Assembly (NCBI GenBank): GCA_008923285.1
Contig: WBSG01000001.1
Location: 62,001 to 126,000 of the forward strand
Direction of reading: 5' to 3'
Length of the DNA: 64,000 nt
Source of the DNA: Betaproteobacteria bacterium SCN2
GTDB taxonomy: Bacteria > Pseudomonadota > Gammaproteobacteria > Burkholderiales > Thiobacillaceae
A program made the position numbers and the translations under genes. This document shows positions 37,503-47,800 of the stretch, piece by piece. The notes below the pieces were generated by a model. It did not search any database and had not been told where the DNA came from. It saw only the letters and a program-made list of their open reading frames with translations. Positions within the stretch are counted from its first letter, which is position 1, and each line of letters opens with the position of its first letter.

Positions 37503-38816
37503 ATGCAGAACATCACCGAATTCGTCCACTGGTTCCGTTCGGCCGCGCCCTACATCAATGGCTTTCGCGGCAAGACCTTCGTCGTCGCCTTCGGCGGCGA
37601 GGTGGTGTCCGACGGGCAGTTCGTCGGCCTTGCGCATGACATCAATCTCCTCTCCAGCCTGGGCGTGCGCCTGGTGCTGGTGCACGGCGCGCGCCCGCAG
37701 GTGGAAGCGCAGATGAAGGAGCGCGGCGCCGAGATGCGCTACGTGCAGGGGATGCGCGTCACCGATGAATTGGCCTTGGCCAGCGTCAAGGAAGCGGTCG
37801 GCATCGTGCGCGTGGAAATCGAGGCGCTGTTGTCGCTGGGCCTGGCCAATACGCCCATGGCCGGTTCCGACATCCGCGTCGCGGCAGGCAACTTCGTCAC
37901 CGCCAAGCCCATCGGCGTGCTCGACGGCGTGGACCTGCAGCACACCGGCGAGGTGCGGCGGATTCACGCGGAAGCCATCCAGAAACGGCTGGAGGACGGC
38001 GAGATCGTGCTGCTTTCCCCCATCGGTTATTCCCCCACCGGGGAGATTTTCAATCTCACCCTGGAAGACGTGGCGGTGCATACCGCCGCCGCCTTGTCGG
38101 CCGACAAGCTGGTGTTTCTGATGGATGCCGACGGCGTCACCGGGGCCAAGAACAAGCTGATTTCGACGCTGACCGTGGCGGAAGCGCAAAAGCTCACCGA
38201 GCGGAAACGCAAGACGCAGGATGATCTCACCTATTACCTGCCGGCCGCGGTGCAGGCCTGCAGGCTGGGCGTGAAGCGCGCGCACCTGATTTCGCGCTAC
38301 CGCGATGGCGCGCTGCTGGCCGAACTGTTCACCCGCGACGGCGTGGGCACGCTGATCACGCCGACGCCGCTGGAAACCATCCGTGCTGCCACCATCGACG
38401 ATGTCGGCGGCATTCTCAACCTGATCGAGCCGCTGGAGCGCGAAGGCACCTTGGTGCGGCGTTCGCGCGAGCTGCTGGAAATGGAAGTCGACCGTTTTCT
38501 GGTGCTCGAGTCCGACGGCATGATCATGGGCTGCGTCGCGCTTTATCCCTTTCCCGAGGAAAAGGCGGCGGAAATGGCCTGTCTTGCGGTGCAGCCGGAG
38601 TTCCGCCGGCGCGGCTTCGGCGACCGCCTGCTCGAAGCGGCGCAGAGCCTTGCGCGCAAGAAGCGCATGAAGGAACTGTTCGTGCTCACCACGCGCGCCG
38701 AGCACTGGTTCGAGGAGCGCGGTTTCGTCGAAACCGCGCCCGAGGCGTTGCCGCGCCGCAAACAGGTGCTCTACAATTTCCAGCGCCGCTCCAAGGTGCT
38801 GCGAAAAGTTATCTAG
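37503..38816 (+). CDS. argA: N-acetylglutamate synthase
   Basis: A 437-residue enzyme for the first step of arginine synthesis (acetyl-CoA + glutamate). The N-terminal amino-acid kinase-like domain (VLVHGARPQVEAQM) is fused to a C-terminal GNAT acetyltransferase domain (AVQPEFRRRGFGDRLL). Length matches classical ArgA. The ATG at 37503 begins the conserved MQNITEFVHWFRSAAPYI. Confidence 0.95.
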   Translation: MQNITEFVHWFRSAAPYINGFRGKTFVVAFGGEVVSDGQFVGLAHDINLLSSLGVRLVLVHGARPQVEAQMKERGAEMRYVQGMRVTDELALASVKEAVGIVRVEIEALLSLGLANTPMAGSDIRVAAGNFVTAKPIGVLDGVDLQHTGEVRRIHAEAIQKRLEDGEIVLLSPIGYSPTGEIFNLTLEDVAVHTAAALSADKLVFLMDADGVTGAKNKLISTLTVAEAQKLTERKRKTQDDLTYYLPAAVQACRLGVKRAHLISRYRDGALLAELFTRDGVGTLITPTPLETIRAATIDDVGGILNLIEPLEREGTLVRRSRELLEMEVDRFLVLESDGMIMGCVALYPFPEEKAAEMACLAVQPEFRRRGFGDRLLEAAQSLARKKRMKELFVLTTRAEHWFEERGFVETAPEALPRRKQVLYNFQRRSKVLRKVI

Positions 38817-38888
38817 AATAAAATCAAATAATTACAAGTTGTTGAAGGCTGTCGGAAAGGTCAGCGATCGTTGCGGAGGATCATCATC

Positions 38889-39839
38889 ATGCCCGTTATT
38901 GAGGACAGCTTGGGCGTGCGTCGGATGTGGGCGGCCTGCGCGTTTGCGCTGGGGCGCATCGCCCCCATCCGCCACGGTGTGCGGAGGACGGCGGCGGCCG
39001 TGCTGCTGGCGACGGCTGCGCTGCATTGGCAGTCGCCAGCATTTGCCGCGCCAGACTTAGGCTTCGGCGTATTCCCGCAATTGTCCACCCGCACCACTGC
39101 GGAGACCTATCAGCCGCTGGCGGATTATCTGAGCGCGGCGCTCGGGCAGCCGGCCAATCTGGAAAGCGCGAAGGACTTCTTCACCTTCCACACGCGCACG
39201 ATCGCAGGGGAATACGAGCTGGTGCTCACGGCCCCGCATCTGGCCTGGCTGGCCTGGAAGGAAGGCGGCTACCGGCCGCTGCTCATTTACCGGGAGCCGG
39301 CCAAGGGCTTCGTCGTGGTGAAGGCGGACAGCCCCTACCGTCAGCTCGGCGATCTCAAAGGCAAAACCATCGCGATACCGGATTCCAATGCCGTCGTGAA
39401 CATTCGCCTGGCCAAAATCCTCGCCGGCCACGGCCTCAATCCGGGCAGGGAGCTGACGGTGAGGGAAGTCGGCTCGCATACCAATGCCGCCGCCTATGTG
39501 GACACGCGGCAGACCGATGCCGCCGTCGTCGGCGTGTTTCCCTTCCTGCGGCTGCCCAGCGCAGAACGCAAGCGCCTGCGCATCCTCGCCGCCACGCCGG
39601 ACCTGCCCAGCCATGTTTTTCTGGTCCATTCGCGCATGGATTCCCAGCGCGAGCGCGAAATCCGGCGCGCGATCGAAGGCTTCATGCGCAGCGAAGCGGG
39701 CCTGGCTTTTCTTGAAAAGACCGGCTTTGGCGGCGTGCGCGCACTGGAAAAGGACGAATTGAAGCAGGTCGAAAGCGACGCGCTGGAACTCAGGCGGCGG
39801 TTCGGGGAACTGGCCGAGGCAGGCGGGACGCCGAGGTGA
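38889..39839 (+). CDS. PhnD-like periplasmic substrate-binding protein
   Basis: A 316-residue protein with an unusually long N-terminal part, then a hydrophobic signal segment (TAAAVLLATAALHWQSPAFAA) and a type 2 periplasmic-binding fold of the phosphate/phosphonate (PhnD) type (LGFGVFPQLSTRTT, YQPLADYLSAALGQP). GGAGGA sits 8 nt before the ATG at 38889. No ABC permease or ATPase is nearby. The stop overlaps the start of the GGDEF/EAL gene (GTGA), so the likely role is as a sensor partner of that membrane protein rather than in transport. Ligand unknown. Confidence 0.8.
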   Translation: MPVIEDSLGVRRMWAACAFALGRIAPIRHGVRRTAAAVLLATAALHWQSPAFAAPDLGFGVFPQLSTRTTAETYQPLADYLSAALGQPANLESAKDFFTFHTRTIAGEYELVLTAPHLAWLAWKEGGYRPLLIYREPAKGFVVVKADSPYRQLGDLKGKTIAIPDSNAVVNIRLAKILAGHGLNPGRELTVREVGSHTNAAAYVDTRQTDAAVVGVFPFLRLPSAERKRLRILAATPDLPSHVFLVHSRMDSQREREIRRAIEGFMRSEAGLAFLEKTGFGGVRALEKDELKQVESDALELRRRFGELAEAGGTPR

Positions 39840-42601
39840 AGCGCCCCAACCCGCGAACCCGCCTGCTGCTGATCAGCCTGCTGGTACAGGCCCTGCTGTT
39901 GGGGGGCATGGCCTACAACAGCGTGCGCCTGATGGACGAGGCCATCAAAAACCAGATCGAGCATCGCGTCGACGACATCAGCAGGCTGCTGTCGGCGGCG
40001 CTGGCCGTGCCGATGCTGCAGCGCGACATCGCAGCCGTCAAGGACGAGGTCGACGACATCGGCAAGGACCCCGAACTGGCCTATCTCAGCGTACGCGACC
40101 GCTCCGGCCGGGTCGTGGCCGGGTTCGCGCGCCCCGACGACGGCGCCGTCCGCTTCGATGGCCGAAGCCCCATCCGGCTGGGTGGCGGGACATATGGCGA
40201 AATCGCCTTCGGGCTTTCCGGACGGGCCATCGAATCGGCCAGGCGCGAAGCCTATCTGCAGAACATCGCCCTGGCGCTGGCGGCTTTCGTCACCAGCTGG
40301 GTGCTGCTGTTCCTGATCGCGCTCTGGGTGTCGCGCCAGTTCCGGGCCCTGGCCGATGCCAGTACGCGCGTGGCGGCCGGCGATTACAGCGCGCAGATTC
40401 CTCTGCAGGGCGAGCCCGAACTCGACCAGCTGGCATCGGCATTCAACCGCATGAGCGAATCCGTGCGCAGCCAGGTCCTGCAGTTGCAGGAAAGCGAGGC
40501 GCGCTTTCACGCCATCGCCGACCATACGCACGGCATCGAATTCTGGATTTCGCCCGAAGGCCGCCTGTTGTGGATCAACCCGTCGGCCGAGCGCATGCTT
40601 GGGTACAGCGTGAAAGAGTGCATGGCCATGGCCGATTTCCCGCTCGGCATCGTCCATCCGGAGGACAAGGACATGGCCGCGCCGCGCTTGCGCGACGCCT
40701 TGAGCGGTTCGGTCGACAGCGGCTACCTGTTTCGCGCCTGCCGCAAGGACGGCAGCGTGTTCTGGGCCTCGGCCAGTTGGCTGCCGATCCATGACCAGCA
40801 GGCACGCAGCATGGGGTTGCGCGCCAGCATCCACAACGTGGACGCCATGAAAAGCACCGAGGCGAGCCTGCGCCAGGCGGTGGCGAGCCTCAAGCTCGCG
40901 GAAAGCATGCAGATGCACTACCTGGAGGAATCCGAGCAGGAGCGGGCGCGGCTGGTGTCGCTGCTGTCGGCCATGAACCTGGGCATTCTGTTCGTCGGCA
41001 CCGACGGCCGCGTGATCTACCACAACCCCGCCTTCAACCGGATGTGGGCGATCGACGAGTCGAGCCCGCTGGTTGGCGTGCCGGTCGACGAAGTGCTGTT
41101 GAAATCGTCGAGTATGCTCGCGCGTCCGGATCATTTTTCCAAGCACCTGCTGTCGGTGCTGGAAACCCGCGAAACCTCCAATTCATTCGAGATCCAGCTG
41201 GCCGACGGCCGCGTGTTCACTGAACTCGACTTCCCGGTGCGCGACAAGATGGGGCGCTTCATCGGCCATCTCTGGATCTACGAGGACGTCACGCGCGAAC
41301 GGCAGACGGCAGAACAGCTGATTTATCTCGCCGAGCGCGATCCGCTCACCGGCCTGTACAACCGCCACCGCTTCCAGTCCGAACTCGAACGCGTGGTCAG
41401 CGAGGCGGAAAGGCGCGAGGAGCGCTGTGCGGTGATTTTCTTCGATCTCGACGAGTTCAAGGACGTCAACGACAACTTCGGCCATCGCGCCGGCGACGCC
41501 TTGCTGATCCGGGTGGCGGGAGAGGCCGGCACGCTGATCCGGCGCAATGAAATCTTCGCCCGCCTGGGCGGCGACGAGTTCGCCATCCTGCTGCCCAGCG
41601 TGCGTGGCAACGAGGCCGAGGTGCTGGCGGAGCGCGTGGTGCGCGCGGTGTCGCAGATTCCCTTCCGCTTCGAGGGGCGCAACCTGCGCCTGACTGCCAG
41701 CCTCGGCGTGGCCTATCTGCCGGACCATGCCGCCGATGCCGACGAACTGGTGGCCAAGGCGGACATCGCCATGTACCAGGCCAAGCAGGCCGGCAAGAAC
41801 ACCTGGCGAGTATTCCGTGCCGACAACGAGGTGAACATTCTCACCATGGAGCGCCTGACCTGGAACGACAGGATCAGTCACGCGCTGGAAAACAACCTGC
41901 TGCGGCTGCATTTCCAGGGCATCTACCATGTCACCGGCAGGCGTCTGGCGCATTGCGAGGCGTTGGTGCGCATGATCGATGAACGCAATCCCGAGCAGCT
42001 CATCATGCCCGCGCATTTCATTCCGGTGGCGGAAAAAAACGGCCGCGTGACCGAAATCGACCGCTGGGTGATCGGCGAAGCCGTCAGGCTGCTGGCGCAG
42101 CGCCCGGATGCGCCCCCCATTGCCGTCAACATCTCCGCCCGCTCGCTGGGCGAGCCGGCGCTGTCGCAATACATCTCCGGCATGCTGCAGCGGCACCAGG
42201 TATCGCCCGGCCGGCTGATCGTGGAACTGACCGAAACGGCCGCCGTGGCCGACCTGCATGATGCCCAGCGCCTGATCGAGTCACTGCGCCAGGTCGGCTG
42301 CGGGGTCTGCCTCGACGACTTCGGCACTGGCTTTTCCTCATTTGCCTACCTCAAGCACCTGCGCGCCGATACGCTGAAGATCGATGGCCTGTTCATCCGC
42401 GACCTGCACCTGGATGCGGACAACCAGGTGTTCGTCAGGGCGATCGTCAATGTTGCCAGGGGCCTGGGCAAGACGGTGGTGGCCGAGTATGTCGAAAACG
42501 AAAAAACCCTGAGCATGCTGGAGGAATTCGGCGTCAATCTTGCCCAGGGGTATTATCTCGACCTGCCGAGCGACAGCTTCCCGCCATCGGCAGACAATTG
42601 A
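39836..42601 (+). CDS. HAMP/PAS/GGDEF/EAL c-di-GMP signalling protein
   Basis: A 921-residue membrane protein. TM1 spans about 8-27, a periplasmic sensor about 28-140, TM2 about 143-165, then HAMP (about 165-220), PAS (about 225-340), a second PAS (about 370-495), GGDEF (about 505-665) and EAL (about 680-915). GGDEF is intact (578-582), so cyclase activity is possible. The usual RxxD inhibitory site is RRNE here (569-572). The EAL motif (708-710) and ELTET, DDFGTGFSS and LKIDG segments are intact, so phosphodiesterase activity is possible. It starts with GTG, overlapping the PhnD-like gene by 4 nt. Confidence 0.93.
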   Translation: MKRPNPRTRLLLISLLVQALLLGGMAYNSVRLMDEAIKNQIEHRVDDISRLLSAALAVPMLQRDIAAVKDEVDDIGKDPELAYLSVRDRSGRVVAGFARPDDGAVRFDGRSPIRLGGGTYGEIAFGLSGRAIESARREAYLQNIALALAAFVTSWVLLFLIALWVSRQFRALADASTRVAAGDYSAQIPLQGEPELDQLASAFNRMSESVRSQVLQLQESEARFHAIADHTHGIEFWISPEGRLLWINPSAERMLGYSVKECMAMADFPLGIVHPEDKDMAAPRLRDALSGSVDSGYLFRACRKDGSVFWASASWLPIHDQQARSMGLRASIHNVDAMKSTEASLRQAVASLKLAESMQMHYLEESEQERARLVSLLSAMNLGILFVGTDGRVIYHNPAFNRMWAIDESSPLVGVPVDEVLLKSSSMLARPDHFSKHLLSVLETRETSNSFEIQLADGRVFTELDFPVRDKMGRFIGHLWIYEDVTRERQTAEQLIYLAERDPLTGLYNRHRFQSELERVVSEAERREERCAVIFFDLDEFKDVNDNFGHRAGDALLIRVAGEAGTLIRRNEIFARLGGDEFAILLPSVRGNEAEVLAERVVRAVSQIPFRFEGRNLRLTASLGVAYLPDHAADADELVAKADIAMYQAKQAGKNTWRVFRADNEVNILTMERLTWNDRISHALENNLLRLHFQGIYHVTGRRLAHCEALVRMIDERNPEQLIMPAHFIPVAEKNGRVTEIDRWVIGEAVRLLAQRPDAPPIAVNISARSLGEPALSQYISGMLQRHQVSPGRLIVELTETAAVADLHDAQRLIESLRQVGCGVCLDDFGTGFSSFAYLKHLRADTLKIDGLFIRDLHLDADNQVFVRAIVNVARGLGKTVVAEYVENEKTLSMLEEFGVNLAQGYYLDLPSDSFPPSADN

Positions 42602-42639
42602 TGCCTTGCCGGGTTTGCAGGAAGGACAGGAACGGATTC

Positions 42640-43395
42640 ATGCAGGAAACCATCATCATCGGCCTCGGCCAGCTCGGCCGCGTTTTCGCGGGCGGGCTGC
42701 TGCGCGTCGGCAGCACCGTCGTGCCGGTCAATCGCGGCGACGACATGAACGCCGTGGCGGCCGCGCACCCCGACCCGCAACTGGTGCTGGTCGCCGTGGG
42801 CGAAACGGACCTGCATGCGGTGCTCGCGGCCTTGCCGCCGAACTGGAAAAGCCGCGTTGGCCTGATCCAGAATGAATTGCTGCCGCGCGACTGGCTGGCG
42901 CACGGCATCGAGAATCCTACGGTGATTTCAGTCTGGCTCGAAAAGAAGAAAGGCACCGATGCCAGGCCGCTGATCGCCTCGCCGGCCGCGGGGCCGGCCG
43001 CGGACCTGCTGGTGCGCGCGCTGGCGTCCATCGAATTGCCGGCGTGCAACGTGGCCAGCGGCGACGAACTGCTGTTCGAACTGGTGCGCAAGAACGTCTA
43101 CATCCTCACCACCAATCTTGCCGGGCTGAAAACCGGCGGCACGGTCAACGAACTGTGGCGCAAGCACGAGCCCTTCGCGCGCCAGGTGGCGACCGAGGTC
43201 ATGGACATACAGGATTGGCTTACGGGGGCCAGGCACGATCGCGAGCGGCTCATCGCAGGCATGCTGGAGGCGTTCGAGGGCGACCCGAACCACGGTTGCA
43301 CCGGCCGTTCCGCCCCGGCCAGGCTGGCGCGGGCGCTGCAGCATGCCGACGCCGCAGGGCTGGCAGTGCCGACCCTGCGGGCGTTGCAATCCTGA
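42640..43395 (+). CDS. Rossmann-fold dehydrogenase-like protein
   Basis: A 251-residue protein starting MQETIIIGLGQLGRVFAGG, a Rossmann nucleotide-binding motif (GLGQLG) reminiscent of ketopantoate reductase or pyrroline carboxylate reductase-like proteins. The C-terminal half is helical with NVYILTTNLAGLKTGGTVNELW, as in ApbA-type dimerisation domains, but key catalytic residues cannot be assigned. Earlier in-frame starts (42598, 42601) lie at the end of the preceding gene and add a non-family leader. Function unknown. Confidence 0.7.
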   Translation: MQETIIIGLGQLGRVFAGGLLRVGSTVVPVNRGDDMNAVAAAHPDPQLVLVAVGETDLHAVLAALPPNWKSRVGLIQNELLPRDWLAHGIENPTVISVWLEKKKGTDARPLIASPAAGPAADLLVRALASIELPACNVASGDELLFELVRKNVYILTTNLAGLKTGGTVNELWRKHEPFARQVATEVMDIQDWLTGARHDRERLIAGMLEAFEGDPNHGCTGRSAPARLARALQHADAAGLAVPTLRALQS

Positions 43396-43421
43396 TTGTT
43401 TGCCGGACTGATCGGCGGTCT

Positions 43422-43604
43422 TCAGACCGCGATCATTTCGAAGTCTTCTTTCCTGCCGCCGCAGTCGGGGCAGGTCCAGTTCATCGGCACGTCCTCCCAG
43501 CGGGTGCCGGGGGCGATGCCATCCTGCGGCCAGCCCTTCTCCTCATCGTAGATAAAGCCGCACAGCAGGCACATCCAGGTTTTGTATTCGGGGGTGTCGC
43601 TCAT
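43422..43604 (-). CDS. Rubredoxin
   Basis: A 60-residue protein with two Fe-binding loops, CLLCG and CPDCG, and the conserved [22 protein letters not shown] core. It is a cytoplasmic one-electron carrier. The ATG at 43604 starts [10 protein letters not shown]; upstream in-frame codons look non-coding. It is convergent with the preceding Rossmann gene and divergent from thiD. A 6-bp hairpin overlaps its stop codon. Confidence 0.96.
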   Translation of the reverse strand: MSDTPEYKTWMCLLCGFIYDEEKGWPQDGIAPGTRWEDVPMNWTCPDCGGRKEDFEMIAV

Positions 43605-43683
43605 GGGAGGGGGACTGCGGATATAGGATAGAATCAGGCTCACATTCTAAACCAGACGCGATTCCGCGCTCCAGGAAAGTTTC

Positions 43684-44508
43684 ATGCCGCAAACTCCCCC
43701 CATGGTCCTCACCTTCGCCACCTCCGATCCCACCGGCGGCGCCGGCATGCAGGCGGACATCCTGACCCTTGCCAGCATGGGTTGCCACCCGCTGTCGGTG
43801 ATCACGGCCATCACCATCCAGGACACCGCAGGCGTGGACGGCATTTCGGCGGTGGATGCCGACTGGGTGGCGGATCAGGCGCGCATGCTGCTGGAGGACA
43901 TGCCGGTCGAGGTGTTCAAGATCGGTCTGCTTGGCAGCGTCGAGAACATCACGGTGATTGCCGAAATCCTCTCCGACTATCCCGACATTCCGGTGGTGCT
44001 CGACCCGGTGCTGGCCTCCGGGCGTGGCGACGATTTGTCCGGCGAGGACATCATCGCGGCCATGCGCGACATGCTCATCCCGCAGACCACGCTGATCACG
44101 CCCAACAGCATCGAGGCACGCCGGCTTGCCGTGAACGAGGGCGAGGAAGACCACCTGCCGCTGGCCGAATGCGCCAGCCGCTTCATCCAGATGGGCTGCG
44201 AATCGGTGCTCATCACCGGCACCCACGAGAACACGCCGCGCGTCTACAACGTGCTGTACGGTCTCGAAGGCGTGATCCAGACCGAAGCCTGGGATCGCCT
44301 GCCCGGCAGCTACCACGGTTCCGGCTGCACCCTCGCCTCGGCGATTGCCGCCAGCCTCGCCTTCGGCAACGAGTTGCCGCGCGCGGTGAAGGATGGCCAG
44401 GATTTCACCTACGAGACGCTCAAGGCCGCATTCCGGCCCGGCATGGGCCAGTATCTGCCCGACCGCTTCTTCTGGGCGCAGGAAGCGCCCACCCAGGGAT
44501 CGGCCTGA
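43684..44508 (+). CDS. thiD: HMP/HMP-P kinase ThiD
   Basis: A 274-residue ribokinase-fold enzyme that phosphorylates hydroxymethylpyrimidine (and its monophosphate) for thiamine synthesis. The motifs TSDPTGGAGMQADI, VLDPVLASGRGD, ITPNSIEA and GSGCTLASAI are present. It runs into thiE with a 1-nt overlap (TGATG). No TPP riboswitch is seen in the short upstream gap. Confidence 0.93.
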   Translation: MPQTPPMVLTFATSDPTGGAGMQADILTLASMGCHPLSVITAITIQDTAGVDGISAVDADWVADQARMLLEDMPVEVFKIGLLGSVENITVIAEILSDYPDIPVVLDPVLASGRGDDLSGEDIIAAMRDMLIPQTTLITPNSIEARRLAVNEGEEDHLPLAECASRFIQMGCESVLITGTHENTPRVYNVLYGLEGVIQTEAWDRLPGSYHGSGCTLASAIAASLAFGNELPRAVKDGQDFTYETLKAAFRPGMGQYLPDRFFWAQEAPTQGSA

Positions 44509-45136
44509 TGCCCGTTTTCCCTTCGGGCGTGTATGCCCTGACGCCGGAGTGTGCGGACACGGCGAGGTTGCTCGCCATGGTCGAGGCCGCATTGCAGGGC
44601 GGCGCCGCGGCTGTGCAGTACCGTGAAAAAACCGGCGATGTCGCCCTGCGCTTTGAACAGGCGAGCGAACTGCTGCCGCTGTGCCGAAAGTACGGCGTGC
44701 CGCTCATCATCAACGACGATCTGCGTCTCGCCGACCTGGCCGATGCCGACGGCGTGCATGTGGGACGCGAGGATGCCGGCCTGCGCGAGGCGCGCATCAT
44801 CCTCGGCCCCAAAAAAATCGTCGGCGTGTCCTGCTACCAGAGCCTGGAATTGGCGCGCAAGGCGCAGGCGGAGGGTGCCGATTATGTGGCCTTCGGCAGT
44901 TTCTATGCCTCGCCGACCAAGCCGCAGGCGCAGCGCGCGCCCTTGCAGCTTTTGCGCGATGCCGCCGGCCTCAGCGTGCCGGTAGTGGCGATCGGCGGCA
45001 TAACGGCGGAGAATGCGGCAGAAGTCATCGCGGCGGGCGCCGACTCGATCGCCGTCATCTCGGCGCTGTTCGATGCGCCGGATGTCGTGGCCGCTGCGCG
45101 CGAATTGAATCGTTTGTTTGTTTGTGAATCGGAAGA

Positions 45137-45140
<4 letters not shown>
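44508..45140 (+). CDS. thiE: Thiamine-phosphate synthase ThiE
   Basis: A 210-residue TIM-barrel enzyme that joins HMP-PP and the thiazole phosphate. The motifs AAVQYREK (phosphate side), [31 protein letters not shown] and [11 protein letters not shown] are present. It overlaps thiD by 1 nt and hemL by 4 nt. Confidence 0.95.
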
Positions 45141-46417
<1,277 letters not shown>

Positions 46418-46421
46418 ATTG

Positions 46422-46491
46422 ACACAGAGGAGCCAGAGGTAGCAGAGGAAGGCAAAAGAGATTTCCTCTGAGCCCTCTGTTACCTCTGTGT
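46422..46491. repeat. Palindrome of tandem 9-nt units between hemL and the anti-sigma gene
   Basis: Left arm: three 9-mers ending CAGAGG (ACACAGAGG, AGCCAGAGG, TAGCAGAGG; 46422-46448). After a 16-nt spacer, the right arm has three 9-mers beginning CCTCTG (46465-46491). The hexamer core pairs in all three unit pairs, and the outermost unit pairs perfectly. Confidence 0.92.
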
Positions 46492-46502
46492 TTATGATGG
46501 TT

Positions 46503-47261
46503 TCAGGGGCTGATCTGGTGGTAGGCCGCGTCAGCCAGCCGCCCCATCTCGGCCTTGTCCACATTGCCTGATAGCGCATAACCGAGGCCATGGTCGACCC
46601 AGTAGAACACCTCGATGCCGTCCTCGCGCGCATGGCGGAAACTGGTCTCCGCCTGCTTCGCCGCATCGCGCCGCACATACAGGGTGATGCGCCGCTTCAA
46701 TCCGTCCTGATACATGAATTGCGCGACCGGGCCGGTTTCGCCGGGCAGCAGTCGGCCGCCCAGCAAATCGAAGCCTTGCGCCGTGAAATCTGGCGCGCGC
46801 AGAGCATGACCGAGGCGTTTGGACAGCCAGGCCACCAGATGGTCGGCATGCTGCGCTTCGACCTCGACCGGATGGCGAACTTCCGGGCTGTACACGACAT
46901 GCGCGATGGCTGCGGCCTGCGGCAGCGTGGCGTACTGCGCGGCCGGCTCGGCGCTGCGAAGCCCGAGGCCGTAGCCGAGGACGCCGACGCCGGCGACGAT
47001 GAATACCGCTGCCGCCGCCCGATACCATTGCGTGGTTTGCGTTCGCTGCCCGCTCGCGGCGCGTACTAGCTGCAGCGGCAGCGGCTCGTTCAGCACCTCG
47101 TCGAAAGCGGCATGCAGGCTGCGGTTCTGCGCAGCCCAGGCCTGCACGCGGGCGGCGTCTTCCGCGTGCGCCGCCAGCCAGGCCTCGACTTCCGCACGCC
47201 GACCAGCCGGCAGAAGACCGTCGGCATAAGCGTGCAAATCGTCTTCGCTGATGCGGTTCAT
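46503..47261 (-). CDS. Transmembrane anti-sigma factor
   Basis: A 252-residue protein. An N-terminal cytoplasmic helical domain (EDDLHAYADGLLPAGRRAEVEAWL) is typical of zinc-free anti-sigma factors. One membrane helix spans about residues 83-101. A periplasmic sensor domain with SPEVRHPVEV and HLVAWLSKRLG follows, as in several fungal- and proteobacterial-type FecR/RskA-like anti-sigmas. It overlaps the sigma gene by 4 nt. No zinc-binding HxxxCxxC is seen. Confidence 0.85.
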   Translation of the reverse strand: MNRISEDDLHAYADGLLPAGRRAEVEAWLAAHAEDAARVQAWAAQNRSLHAAFDEVLNEPLPLQLVRAASGQRTQTTQWYRAAAAVFIVAGVGVLGYGLGLRSAEPAAQYATLPQAAAIAHVVYSPEVRHPVEVEAQHADHLVAWLSKRLGHALRAPDFTAQGFDLLGGRLLPGETGPVAQFMYQDGLKRRITLYVRRDAAKQAETSFRHAREDGIEVFYWVDHGLGYALSGNVDKAEMGRLADAAYHQISP

Positions 47262-47800
47262 TTCACTACCTGCAATTTCGTTGCCTGATGCCCTTCCAGC
47301 AGTTCCCGCATGCGCTCGCGTGCGCGTGACAGACGCGACATCACCGTGCCCTGCGGCACGCCGAGGATGCGTGCGGCGTCGGCATAGGCGAACTGCTCCA
47401 GCCCGACCAGCAGCATGACTTCGCGTTGTTCGGCCGGCAGCTGCGCAAGTGCAGCCTGGATGTCGCGGACCACCAGGGCTTCGGTCTGGCCGCCACTGAC
47501 TGCCACATCATTCGCCTCGTCCAGTTCGCAAAGCGTATGGCCGCCCGAGGCGCGGAGCTGATTCACGAACAGGTTGTGCATGAGGGTGAACAGCCAGGCG
47601 CGCAGATCGCTCCCGGGACGCCACAGGTCGAGCTTGGCCAGCGCGCGTTCGAGAGTGTCCTGCACCAGGTCGTCGGCGCGCGCCGCATCCCGCACCAGCG
47701 CCCGCGCGTAGCGGCGCAGGCGCGGGATGTGCTGGATGAGATCGACCGGGCTGGACAATGAATTAAGGCTTCGCGGTATGCCAAATGTTGTTGACGCCAT
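47258..47800 (-). CDS. ECF-type RNA polymerase sigma factor
   Basis: A 180-residue sigma factor with region 2 (RRYARALVRDAARADDLVQDTLERAL, helix followed by WRPGSDLRAWLFTLMHN) and region 4 (ALAQLPAEQREVMLLVGL to ARILGVPQGTVMSRLSRAR). The gene overlaps the upstream lipoprotein by 38 nt if ATG 47800 is used; a TTG at 47758 would remove the overlap. With its anti-sigma it forms a cell-envelope stress or ligand-responsive pair. Controlled genes cannot be told from here. Confidence 0.92.
   Translation of the reverse strand: MASTTFGIPRSLNSLSSPVDLIQHIPRLRRYARALVRDAARADDLVQDTLERALAKLDLWRPGSDLRAWLFTLMHNLFVNQLRASGGHTLCELDEANDVAVSGGQTEALVVRDIQAALAQLPAEQREVMLLVGLEQFAYADAARILGVPQGTVMSRLSRARERMRELLEGHQATKLQVVK

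Noticed and set aside
43645-43683. TPP riboswitch before thiD
   Set aside because: The gap between rubredoxin and thiD is about 80 nt in total, and no THI-box sequence is recognisable.
46422-46491. Insertion-sequence ends (terminal inverted repeats)
   Set aside because: Only a 16-nt spacer lies between the arms, there is no transposase frame, and no flanking target duplication is seen.
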